The notes under the pieces are model-generated. The model had not been told where the DNA came from, searched no databases, and was given only the letters and a program-made list of their open reading frames with translations. 64,000 nt of DNA from Rhabditoides inermis (taxonomy: Eukaryota; Nematoda; Chromadorea; Rhabditida; Rhabditidae), in the NCBI GenBank assembly GCA_963966185.1, contig CAWZYM010000156.1, forward strand, positions 77,501-141,500, in the 5' to 3' direction. Of the stretch, positions 12,410-23,430 are shown in pieces (positions within the stretch are counted from its first letter, which is position 1; each line of letters starts with the position of its first letter). The translations under genes and the position numbers were made by a program.

Positions 12410-13889
12410 ATGGTTCAATTGTCTCTGGCCGAGCGCCAAGTCAAGGATTTCGTGGAGGTCAAGAAGGAAAACGAGGACAACGAGAAAGTAAGTGACATCT
12501 ACAAGGTACTTTTTTTTAAACAACCAAGTACACCCATGAGGATTGTATTCTATAGTACTTTAGTAGTCATTTCTAACAAGCAGAGATCTCTGTCATTGAC
12601 ATCATTGTCGTCATAAACTCATAAGCTCTCGGTTTAGGCAGAGAAGTCTTTCTGGGAAAGCCGGAAGGTTCCGGAAGACGACGACTGCCGACTGCAGTCT
12701 CATCCCGTGTTCTCCAGGATACTCCAAAAGTGAGTCTTTCATAATGTTGCAGAAACCATAGACATCCTAGACGTGACGATATTAATGTGTCCACTTTTTA
12801 TTGGACTAGTCAGAGACACGGTTACGCATTCAGTTATTATTGCAAAGAGTATTGCAATGTTGTACTATGAAGCCAGAAATATATGAAGTATGAAGTATGA
12901 AGACATGACATTGAAAGTCTATTCTCGTACACACGTGGCTTGAGGAAATCTAGTGTGGGAAGATGAGATTGCGCTAATGACGTCTCGCGCATAGCACACA
13001 TTAGCACCTCACCCTCCCGTCTGTTCTTGCCTCCCAATCTCGCCATCTTCCAATTGTTGCCTAGAGTGGGCATAGAGGAGGACGGGAGATTGAAAGACGC
13101 CACAGAGTTCTTCATTTAGTCTTCGCCACTCGTCCACCCACTCTTCCCTTTTCCTTCTTCCCTACCGATTGCGTAATAAGACAGCGCTAAATTATACGCG
13201 CACCCTGTGAACGCCCTCGATTTTGCATATTCATCAATTATTCAATCAGAGAGTGGCTGCCACAAATAGCAGGCTCGAAATTCGTCAGTCCGTGGAGAGT
13301 TACCAAGTAACGTCTGCACTGAGTGGCTGGACTGAAGAGCCACTGGTGTACGATCCATAAATCAGTCGTCGAAAGCTAACACATTGCGGCAGAGTGTGAC
13401 AGTGGCGAGGCGGGAACGCGTCCCCGAAATGTGACGAGGATTAGTGGAGTCGTAGCGCGTGACGACGCCACGCACTAGTAGCACTGTCAACTCACGTTAC
13501 TCTGTGAAATAGTAACGGCTAAGTCAGACTCGATTTCATATCAATGTATCAAAAAGCAGCGTTGTGATACAAAAAGACACTTTTCGAGAAAAAGACACCT
13601 TTCGAGAACTGAGGGTGCGCGGCCGTTCTGAGATCTCGCTGAGGATCTTTGCCAGCAAAAAATGGTTATCACTTCTACTTACATATAGTAACGTGTCTCA
13701 TTCAGGAACGCTGGTCTGTCTGCACTGGCATGTGTGTACGCCAAGGTGAACGACGCGCACAGGAACTGCTGTGTGCGCAAGCAGTGCAGTGTCAAGAAGA
13801 CAGCCGATGGAAAGCACTCCCTCAAGATCAAGTGCAGCGCCGCGCCCTGCGTCAAGAAACTCGTCAAGGCTGTCAAGCGCTCCTTCTGA
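12410..13889 (+). CDS. orphan small basic Cys-containing protein
   Basis: Three exons (12410-12487, 12638-12729, 13706-13889) join in frame across a phase-0 and a phase-2 intron to give 117 aa. The start follows a strong acceptor (TTTTTTCCAG, ending 12406). The N-terminal half is charged (VEVKKENEDNEK; KVPEDDDC). The C-terminal half is Lys-rich with a cysteine pattern (NCCVRKQC, IKCSAAPC) and ends VKAVKRSF. I see no signal peptide, membrane segment or known domain. Intron 2 is about 980 bases, far longer than its neighbours, so exon 3 could have another first exon. AATAAA lies near 14060. I do not recognise the family. Confidence 0.5.
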
Positions 13890-14337
13890 TCTCCCACCTA
13901 TCAACCTATCATTTTTGCATTCTCAAACACCAACTTATCGAATTCTCTTAACTTAAGCAAACCAGCATCCACCTTATAATGTGCACTGCACACTCACAAC
14001 TACCGTAAACTAAACCTATAATATACTGTACATGTACATACATATATTGGCGCGCATGTAATAAACCGTTCTACTATCGTGCAACGCAAACAGATCTCAT
14101 AACGAATTATTGTGTCTAGTGCTGTGTGATTGAAATAGACTTGAACGCCGTCGACCCTCCATAAACAACGCGTCGTCACACCAGGCCCCGCCCACTGGAG
14201 TCGCAGACCCCCGCCCCCCAGAAGAGCCATTCCACTGTGCGCAGTCCGCCCCGACCCCACCTCACACACAGAGAGGTCCGTCTCCCCCCCCCTCTCTCTC
14301 TCCCCCTCTCTCTCCCTCTCTCATCCCCTCTCTTCAG
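13890..14337. other. intergenic between the orphan gene and the flp gene
   Basis: This holds the 3' flank of the orphan gene (AATAAA near 14060) and then a C-rich, CT-rich stretch (14280-14337). It ends in the acceptor-like TCTTCAG immediately before the flp start codon. Confidence 0.5.
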
Positions 14338-16275
14338 ATGCAGCCCCGTCAGTTCCTTGCCGCCTGCCTGCTCCTGCTGGTTGCTGTTCTGCAGTTCGCC
14401 TCCGCCCAGAGGTGCGTCCTCCTCTCTCCCTCCCTGTCACTCACCCCCGCCTCTTTTTCGAATCACCAGCGCGTGTCGCCCGCTTTTGTCACGCCTTCCA
14501 ATTAGCATCGTTCAAGCGGCGCAAAAAGTGTCGCCAGAACCGCTACGAATTAGCGGTGGCAAATGAGTGGCGGGAGGGACTTCCTGGTACTGCTCTTCCA
14601 GAAATGATGCTACAGCCACCCCACCACAGACCACTAATAATGCACAATTGCGTTGCCTTCCTTTCCTGCCTGCCTGCCTCACTTGAAATTGCGCGTCCGG
14701 GTACTGGCTGCGGGTATGCTTTGCTGGGGGACACATAGGAGAGTGTATGAGAGATGCATAGGATAGGACGGCATCTATGCTATAAGCACAGTCGTTCGGC
14801 GGTCGGATGGTGTCTGTCCCAGCAGCCGGCAGCCACATCACATCACGTCTTCCCTCTCCCCCCACCCCCACCCTCAAGGGTTCCTTTCTCGTATTTGTAT
14901 AGCTGAGAGAACATTGCCAATCAACGGCTGCTCGCAACTTGCACGCTTGCACCTGCTAGATTAGACCGAAACTCAAGACTATATTGAAAGCCTGATATTG
15001 AAAATCTAGAGAATTCAACGTCACCCCCGATTCTTTCACATGATGGTCCCGGCCGGTAGGTTTACACATTCGGTCTGGTGGTAGGGACCGAAACCGAATG
15101 TGTACTATGAATAATTCAACATGATTCTTCTTTGAATTTCTTGTAATTATGCATTCTCCGGCCCACCGCATTTCGGGTGTTATTTGGTTACTTGGCTGTC
15201 TATAAGACACTTTTTGAAAGACAGTATACATTTGAATATTGCGATTCACGAAAAGAAAGCAGGAATAGACCCAGCGGTCCGGAAATCCGGATACCCCAAC
15301 TAGTCATAGCATAACTGCCGTCGTCTTTTGATTCGGTTTCTGTCATAAGATACAGCCATAGTATCCATAGTCATCCAGTGGGCGCGATACAAAACAAATA
15401 AAAGAGAATAGGTAACATATAGAGCCATAGTATATAGAATTTCATGGAGAAAGCGCGTGAATCAGGTGTCACAGGAAACTCGTACGTTAGACTAGTAATA
15501 GTACACCGATCGGTATTCGACCCGTTTACCATATGTCAACCTACTCCACCCACATCCTGAAACGTCACGCATTCAGCGCTCCGATTACAAAAGCAACTCC
15601 AGTGGGACTTATTTGCATAATCTCTCGACTGACCGATGCCTACGCACCTCGTAGCATAAAGCACAGCGACGCTTATACGCATGGTTACAAAAGTCATGGT
15701 TTGCATGACACTTCCGTTCATATTCTTGGGGTTCAATTCTCATTTTGCACCTGTCCTTCTTTCGGCGCCTTTTTGCTTTTTTGCTTTTTTGCCACCTTTT
15801 TGCTTTTCCCCTTATCGAAACGCGCATACTAATGCCCTCCACAACACTGCAATACAATTATGCCACTGCGATCAAACCATATTGAGACAGACACACGTGT
15901 GTGTTCATGACTTGAATGCATTTGTTTCAGTGAGGATATGTTGCTGCGACCGGCGCGCTCCGGAGCCAAGTTCATCCGATTCGGTCGCGGAGGGGCCAAG
16001 TTCATTCGGTTCGGGCGGTCTGGAGCCAACACATGGGTGAGTGAGCAACTGCTACACACTCTCTGCGAACACTGACACTCCTTCTCTATAAGCACAAACA
16101 AAACACTCGAAATGTGTGGACCGAAAACCGTGTAATCAACACCGACCACCTTCTGCCTATTCTCCCCCTCTCTCTCCTTCCTTATCTCTTTCCTGTTCTC
16201 TCGTTTGCGCATCGCCGCCAGTCCCTATTGCATTACTCTCCCATCATTTCTAATCTAATGGAGTGCCTCTCTCTG

Positions 16276-16307
<32 letters not shown>

Positions 16308-16373
16308 TCTGTCTCTCTCTCTGTCTCTCTCTCTCTGTCTCTCTCTCTCTGTCTCTCTCTCTCTCTCTGTCTC

Positions 16374-16421
<48 letters not shown>

Positions 16422-16435
16422 TCTGTCTCTCTCTG

Positions 16436-16471
<36 letters not shown>

Positions 16472-17174
16472 CGAGCGCGCTCGCGCCGCTCTTTCAAAAA
16501 CCACATATACCTCGCCAATAATACTTTCATCCATGAATAACAAAGAGTCTTTTGAACCCTTGAGCTGCGCGAATTGCGTCTACAATTAATTTCAAGGATG
16601 AAATGTGTTCTCTGGACTAATAAACGAGGGCTCGAAAGTAGTGAACTAGTGACCAGAGAGCATTCGATCCATCAAAAATGTGAAAGGCCTGCGTAGTGAG
16701 AACCCACTCCTACTCTCTCCCTCTCATAATGGCTGTCCACTATGCCCTCCAATGGTATGTCCATAGACTCAAATATCCTCCACCTACTATATCCGGTATT
16801 CACTCACGTCATTCAAAACACGACACCGAGTGGTACACCAATCTCTCCCCCCATTCTTTCTGCCACCCATTGACAGTGTGTCAGGATACGAATCCATCGC
16901 GGCACTTCCTCGGCCCATTGATGGTCGTGGGTATCCAATGTCGGAATCGCGCTCTTTTCCTCTTTCCATGCGTGTTTCCTGCCTCATTCCAGACGAACGC
17001 TCAGCCAAAAAAGAGACAATCTGAAACATTAGAACATTAATGTCACACACCATGAAACATAATAAACCCTCAGCATGACGTCACCTATTTCAGGATGATT
17101 CATTGATGGAGGACGACTCGCAGCTGTTTGAGAAGAGGGCGGCTGGAGGAGCCAAGTTCATCCGCTTCGGCTAA
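14338..17174 (+). CDS. flp-5: FMRFamide-like neuropeptide precursor (KFIRFamide type, FLP-5-like)
   Basis: Three exons (14338-14411, 15931-16036, 17094-17174) give 86 aa. Residues 1-23 form a signal peptide with core LLLLVAVLQFASA. Exon 2 encodes SGAKFIRFG and GGAKFIRFG, each bounded by single arginines. Exon 3 encodes AAGGAKFIRFG after a KR site, and the stop follows that last glycine directly. The Gly supplies the C-terminal amide, giving three GAKFIRFamides. C. elegans FLP-5 peptides have this same GAKFIRF core. The start lies directly after TCTTCAG, a probable trans-splice acceptor. Intron 1 is about 1.5 kb. The spacer ending SGANTW could be a decayed fourth peptide. The assignment to flp-5 rests on the peptide sequences alone. 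Confidence 0.85.
15063..15104. other. 12-bp perfect stem-loop in intron 1 of the flp gene
   Basis: TACACATTCGGT (15063-15074) pairs exactly with ACCGAATGTGTA (15093-15104) around an 18-base loop. The loop end carries GGGACC, which could pair with GGTCCC just upstream (near 15045), so a more complex fold is possible. Confidence 0.6.
16262..16475. repeat. compound (CT)n/(CTGT)n microsatellite
   Basis: About 210 bases of CTCT interrupted by GT at short intervals, in intron 2 of the flp gene. It produces long spurious Ser-Leu and Arg-Glu reading frames. Confidence 0.9.
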
Positions 17175-17205
17175 ACCTCGCCAGCCGAGCCAACAGCTGA
17201 TCGCC

Positions 17206-17254
17206 CATCTGATCAGCTGATCAGCCGATCGCAGTGCCATCTGATCAGCTGATC
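17206..17254. repeat. duplicated palindrome in the flp 3' flank
   Basis: CATCTGATCAGCTGATC occurs twice, at 17206-17222 and 17238-17254, 32 bases apart. Each copy contains the perfect palindrome GATCAGCTGATC. It starts about 30 bases after the stop codon, so it probably lies in the 3' UTR. Confidence 0.8.
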
Positions 17255-19208
17255 GACTCTCTAGTCCAGTCAGATCTCTATCTTCCTCTCTCCACCCCAA
17301 ATACCGTCGCCTTGTGTGTAACCCGCATGATAAAAATGTTCGGTTGTTTTTCCCGTGCCCTTTTCGGAGTGTTTTCTCGTAGACGCTCAAATCCCTGATA
17401 ATTGGAAAGTGGTAAAAACACAGACGAAAAATAGAAATCGATGGAGAGAACAAATTAACAAAGTCCCGATGTATAGTTTCACCTCTGACTTTCCATTGGC
17501 TAGCAACTTGTTACTCATAGCGCAAATTGCCAGTTTCATATGATTTCATGCTGCAGTAGTTTATCAGATAACCCATATACATCACACTTTTTGATACATA
17601 AATATTACCCCATTAATCAACAAAAACACGTCACTCGCATCGAAACTCAATCGTCCCAAGCCACTAAAAGTATAGAAGTCAGCTCCCGTGTCTACTCTTG
17701 TTTTCAATCAAATCACTCTCCCCTCCTTCTCCTCCTCCTCCTTCCCCTCCTCCTTCTCCCTCACTGCTCCTTTTCCTTCCTCCGTCGCACAATCGAGTGA
17801 ACAGAGAGACAGGCAATCACCAGTACTGAAAGAGGACACTATGGACACTACATCTACATACACTCTACACCACGCACAACCTGCAAATCTCACCACACTC
17901 ACCGACAACTATGAGTAGAGAGACGAACATGAGTGTGGGAATGAGGAGTGCGTAGATCTGTGGAGGGAAGAGGGAAGCGAGGAGGGAGTCCGGGGGGAAC
18001 AGCGGCTGGAATGGGAATCAACATATTCATTCACTCATCACACTTCTTGTGTGTGCGAGCTCCCCCTCTGACAATTGCATCCATCCTGTTCTTATGCGGT
18101 GCCCGAGCGAAGCGCGTGCTCAAACTCTATTCCACAAAGTCAATGGACAGAGCAGAAGGGATATGCGAATCGAGCAGTCTTAGAATCTCTCTCTCTCTCT
18201 CCGCATTGTCCGCTTTCTTCTCACCACTACATAATTGCGCAAGGCACAGCGTGCGCTGCAATCTGTGATATCCAGGTGGAATAGAGAGTAAGAATAATAA
18301 TAATTTGGACAAGAAGCCAAAACACGTCGACTACTGGAGAACGTTGCAAAAGCGACCGACTGATTCATATCCCCGAAATGGTTTGGCAACTCAAAAAGCA
18401 TATCGAACATTCTTGCCCGAAAACAGCCCCGTTCGGTATGCATTCTCTTCAACAATCTCTAATCTCTCTCCGCATACCACCAAACACTCACTCCTCTGTA
18501 CTCTCCGCATAATCGCTTCCGGTGGCCGTCGGAATCGAAACAATGCGTAGCCCCGCGTACCGTATCAGCTGCTGCAGGCACGCTATAAACACCGCGGCAG
18601 TGACTCAGGACACTAGAAGACGTCACAACACACATAGACGGGCCCACGTCGCACCAAAACTCAATCGTCTTCAATCTGAGGAGATGCGTGCATGCATGTA
18701 TCCATTGTACATCTACCGTCTGCCAACCCACTCATCCACAAAAACACGTCGCAGAAAACCTGGGTGTGCAATGTAATGTGAAAGTGTCATGCAAGGTGTG
18801 CAACAATGTTGGGTACACTCCAATTCTAAGTATAGCAGAGCTGCAAACTTCACGCGACCGATTAAATCATATTGCAAAAGTGGATTCCGCCCCTGTGCCT
18901 CCCCCACTCGCCTCGCGGGGAAAAGCAAAGTTCACAATCGCGTCACATCCTCGAATAGAACAACACGTGGGTTCATAAATAAAACAGTTCCATTACAAGA
19001 TACGGAAACGCGCAATGGGTGGGCGAGAGCCCTCTCTCTCTCTCTCTCTCTCTCTCCCCTGGCACAATGCAACATAAGCATTAATACATCATGTACTCAC
19101 TCCTCTCTCACCTGCATGCCAAATCTTTGCACTCCGAGTCTCAATGGAACTCATACGCGGAACCATATGATACGAATACAAAACAAAACCATATCATAAA
19201 ATTTGCAG

Positions 19209-19246
19209 TAGTGTGGATGTACCCACCACAATGTACATCCACACTA
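19209..19246. other. 14-bp perfect hairpin
   Basis: TAGTGTGGATGTAC (19209-19222) and its exact reverse complement (19233-19246) flank a 10-base loop. It is too short for a typical microRNA precursor, and no T-run suggesting a Pol III terminator follows. Confidence 0.7.
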
Positions 19247-20070
19247 TGAGATAGGCGAGTCCAGTCGAGAAAGAGGCGAAGAGAGCGGAACCCAGCCAGC
19301 GAGAACCCTCCACCAACATTCTAAAAAACTAGTACTATGATTTTTATATATAACAATCTTTAAAAAAAATTTTTCTAATTTCCTGCAGTCAAAAATCGAA
19401 AATTGAATTGAATTCACTCGACCTTTCAGGGCTCAAGCATCGAATTCCGCGGCAATCACTCAACCGCAAACCCCATAAATTCCGAATGAAACTTCGGAGG
19501 GACACCATCTCTCTCCCTCTTTCTACGTGCGCCGCGCTTTTTCCTCCGGTCATTCATCACACACTCGTGCTAATAGATATTCTGACACGATCTGTCCGCA
19601 TTATGCCGGAATGAATGAATGAATGAATGGATGGCTGTCAGGCACTCTCCCAAATACCACGTGCTGCTTCCTCATATCCACCTCCCAATGACCAACTTAC
19701 ACCATCGCGCGCGCAAAATCCACGTCATTTTTAGACTACATTCCACTACCATAATATGCGTAACTTGGTGGGAGGAGATATATACTACACAAAAAGGCAA
19801 AGTGGATTGCGTGTGTGCAGTCAGCTCGCACCTGCAATGTCGAGTAATACAATAAGGGTTGAGGAGGTTCATGTGAGTAGTTTCATAAATAGTATAACGT
19901 GCCAAGGTATCACTAGTGTATGCAAACACTTCCCCGTTTCATAAGTTCAAGGCCATTCACGAAATGGGCAAAAACATTTTATTCACAACAGGGAAACGTG
20001 AGATACTTTCAATACCGGATCTGATAACAACGGGAAGCACTGAAAACAAATACGGGCATTCTTCTCCCAT

Positions 20071-20951
20071 CTACACACTCTTCTGCTCCGGCTCCTTCTC
20101 CAATTGGAGCAGCCGCTTCTCCACCTGCCCCACTGCCTCCACATACACATCCACACTGAAGCCACACTGCTCTAGAGAACGCCTGGAAAACAGTCATTAG
20201 GTACATATAGTCCGACTGCAACATACTCCACTATGCAACCTTCAACAACTACTGCTTCCCTCTCCCCTCCCTCACCTCATCGCCTCTCCCACTCGCTTCC
20301 CGTCGGCGACACTCGCAAAATGGTGCGACAGCTCGTCCTCACGCATCGCGCACATACTGCAACATATTCTAATCAATACTACTATCATCAATCATATAAA
20401 TACAAAACGTAATAGACTTAACAAAATCGACGCTGGCTCACAACGAGATAGTATTGTCATACGGGACTCACCACCTCCAGAGCACTCTAACGACGGCGCG
20501 CGCGTCTCGCTTCGACCATCCAGCCAGCTGGTGCGGAGGTGGCTGCAGGGAACCAGCCAGGTGGAGAAGGTGCTCTTAACAGATAGTGGAACGAAATGGA
20601 AGCTGAAGTGAGAAGGAGAATCAGCACCCACCTGCATATGAGCTCTCGTTCAAGTGTCGCTCGAGTTCCACCCAACTGAAACCGTGTGTGCATTGCCCAT
20701 CCTCCATCCTCTCCCCACCTCGGTTTCAGTCCCTCCACCAGTATCTGTGTCTGCCGCGAGCGCACGTTGATGTGATCCACACACGGCAGCGACAGCGACT
20801 CCTCAAATCACACGACTATCCAAGCACATTCCGGGAAAATACAGACAACCCGAGTGTGTCATGTGAACCCACCTCCAACTTCTCCTCCAACATCTCGCCG
20901 CGCATCCACTTGGCCATCATGCGGTCGGTCTGCAACGGGAGGATGATCCAC

Positions 20952-20995
<44 letters not shown>

Positions 20996-23079
20996 ACTGC
21001 ACCCACCTCGGTTCCCGGCTGCCTGCCACCCATTCGGATCAACTCCACAGTCCGGCGAGTCAGCCAACCACTGAATCACACCATTCCATACATCTGACAC
21101 CAGACACACCAACCCCTCCCCACCCACCTGACCACCGTGCCTGCCCTCCGCATCGCCTCGTCCTCCCTGCTGTCTCCCTGCTCCTTCTCCTTCTCCTCCT
21201 CTCCCTCTTCTCTTCCTCCCCCCGTCCTCTCCTCATCCACCCCCACTCGACCCAGCATCTCGTCTCCCTCCATCCGACCGTTCCCGATTTTCTCCGCCTT
21301 CCGAGTCGCCCGCAGAGCTGACGGCTGCAACACAGGAAGTGTTTCAATCTCAAACTTCCTCTTACAGAAGCCACGAACCGTGATGGGCAGCGGTTCAATG
21401 AGCAAGGGTCCCTTCTTCATCTTCTCCCCTCCCACTCCTCGTCCTCTTCCCCTGGGTGTGAGCTTGGCGCGCACGCGAGCCAGTCGCTCCGCGTCCGATT
21501 CGGAGGAAGCTACGAGAAAGTGAACGAGTCAGTACCCCACGGTCCACCCTCACCTTTCTCCGACGTCTTCGTCTTGGGGCTCACACCCAGCTTCGACACT
21601 GCCGCCGTCACACTCGACACGTCTCCACACTGTAACAAAACCGTTTAAATAAAGCAGGGGATTTTCACACATGGCAACAAAAAAACAAAGGAAAAAACGG
21701 ACCGTCTTCTGCTGAGTGACGAACCGCTTGACACTCTCCACGAAACACTCGTCGTCAGCGTCGAGCGGCTGAATTCTCTCTCTCTCTCTATCTCTATCTC
21801 TATCTCTATCTCTATCTCTATCTCTATCTCTATCTCTCTCCCTCCCTCCCTCCCTCCCTCTCTTTCTCGCCACCCACCCTCGTCTCCTCCACCTTCTCCC
21901 CCGCCTCCGTCTCCTCGTCCTCCGCACTCGACGCTGCGTGGTCGGCGATCTGAAATACAAATGGAAACGGGTCTAACATCTGCTGCCACCTTGAGATCGT
22001 GCAGGCTGGCGACAAGTGTGTCGGCGACAATCTCCACTGTCTGCGTGCGGGTGGAGGGATGGCGGCGCACATCGGTGCACAGGGGGCGGACGAGGGGCAG
22101 AGTGGGGGCAGACTGCACTGTGCCATCCGAGAGATGCGCGGGCAGGGGCGGCAGTGAGACGGGCACCGCTGAAGTTGACATATTGACACAGACGATCAGA
22201 CGCATCTGATCCAATTGCATATCATGTGATGAATCAAAAAAAAAATGATGTGATGGCGATGAAACATTGCAACATGTGGGAGGACCTCGGATAAGAGGGG
22301 ATAACTGTTTGATTGAATTGACTTGACGCACTCGTCTTGTCTCCTCGCAGCCAGAGTGGCTCGTCTGCCAGTTGTGCCCTGATCTGTCCACTCGCCGAGT
22401 GGCACTCCGAACAGCAGAACTTGCCCCGCTCACCGCACACCTCGTAGATCTGAGCAGTTATTTTCTTTATTTGTACTATATTAGCATATTTGTTTTGTGA
22501 TTCATTTACAAACAAAATTAACGTGAAACAAAACACAAACACCTTGCATACCTTCCTGGCCCTCCTGTCGATGTGGTACTTCTGCTTCTTGTGTTCTGTG
22601 ACGGGTCGGGGACAGAGGGGGAGGCCGCACTGGCCGGCCAGACGGCGCTCCTCCACACACTCGGCCCACGAGTGAGCGTCCAGACACGGCAGCTGACGAG
22701 GGCAGTCTCTCTCTCTCCCCCCCCCCCCTCTCTCTCCCACCCACCACTTTCATCAGTCCTTCTAGATCCATCGTCTTCTCGCTCAACAACATGATAGCCA
22801 CGAAAACCTTCAAAACGTAAAGTACACCTTATATTACAGTGATCCTTTCTCCTTCCCCACCTTCTTCCGCAGCCGCTTCTCCTCCTCGGCTTTTGCCAAC
22901 AAAGCAGCCTGCAACATGGTTGTGAATAAAAAAAATAGAATTGAACTTTCAAACCGAAAACGAGCATTACTTCAAGGTGAAAATTTGAATCAAACAAATT
23001 TTACCTTCCTCCTTTCCGCCTCCTGCTCCTTCTCCGCTTCTGCCACCATGCGTAGCTGTTTCTCCGATAGTGACGTCAT
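20071..23079 (-). CDS. RPAP2/Rtr1-type RNA polymerase II CTD phosphatase
   Basis: The gene runs from MTSLSEKQLRMVAEAEKEQE (start at 23079, right after a TGATCAG acceptor) to a stop at 20071. After Glu/Lys-rich helices comes the Rtr1 zinc domain: RLAGQCGLPLCPRP with C-x4-C, then KQKYHIDRRARKVY, then FCCSECHSAS with C-x3-C, and the trailing PLWLR. In the family this domain coordinates one zinc and removes Ser5 phosphate from the Pol II C-terminal domain. The long C-terminal part is acidic and low in complexity (GREEGEEEKEKEQGDSRE) and ends in a helical segment (VEAVGQVEKRLLQLEKEPEQ). One intron carries a (TATCTC)n array. The ankyrin-DHHC gene lies 352 bases upstream on the same strand. Confidence 0.85.
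21780..21838. repeat. (TATCTC)n hexanucleotide array
   Basis: About eight tandem TATCTC units between CT runs, in an intron of the RPAP2-like gene. Confidence 0.9.
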
Positions 23080-23430
23080 CTGATCACAGTAATCATAATC
23101 CCATCGGCAACCCCGTTTCCCGAGATATCAAAAAGTTGCAAACTTGTGAAACAGAGTACCCCACAAGAAATCCACAATAGTAAACATCTTCATTACGAGA
23201 TCTGAGAATCAGAAACACGAATACATCCATATCCACAACCAAACTCACTCCTTCTCGTATCACGAGTAAAAAACAATAACACAACGCAATACAGTATCAC
23301 ATCTCGATCGATAAAAACTCTCTAAGCTGTAAGAAACAAAAAAGAACGCAACTATACATGTCTAATCTATGCAGTATGAGTATATCACAGTGAGCGATTG
23401 TGCTTGAGTGGACCCGTATCCCGTCGCCAC
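23080..23430. other. 352-bp gap between ankyrin-DHHC and RPAP2 genes
   Basis: Both neighbours are on the minus strand, with the DHHC gene upstream. No gene is seen. RPAP2 starts directly after an acceptor-like TGATCAG, so trans-splicing is likely. The spacing is longer than in typical operons. Confidence 0.4.

Larger units (their letters stand above)
17175..20070. other. 2.9-kb intergenic between convergent flp and RPAP2 genes
   Basis: I found no gene with a signal peptide, a domain or a consistent splice pattern on either strand. The region holds short CT runs (18185-18200, 19027-19055), a GAAT run (19611-19630) and a strong hairpin at 19209-19246. The 3' UTRs of the two flanking convergent genes lie at its ends. 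Confidence 0.5.

Noticed and set aside
12641..12732. Ending the orphan protein at the TGA at 12730-12732
   Set aside because: A good GTGAGT donor starts two bases before that codon completes, and the exon at 13706 continues in the matching phase; the shorter 55-aa reading remains possible.
16250..16589. Frames of 90-135 codons over the CT/GT repeat
   Set aside because: Pure microsatellite translation; it lies in an intron of the flp gene.
17948..18980. Several 60-106 codon frames between flp and RPAP2
   Set aside because: No domain, no signal peptide, no acceptor next to the start codons, and all six frames are equally open.
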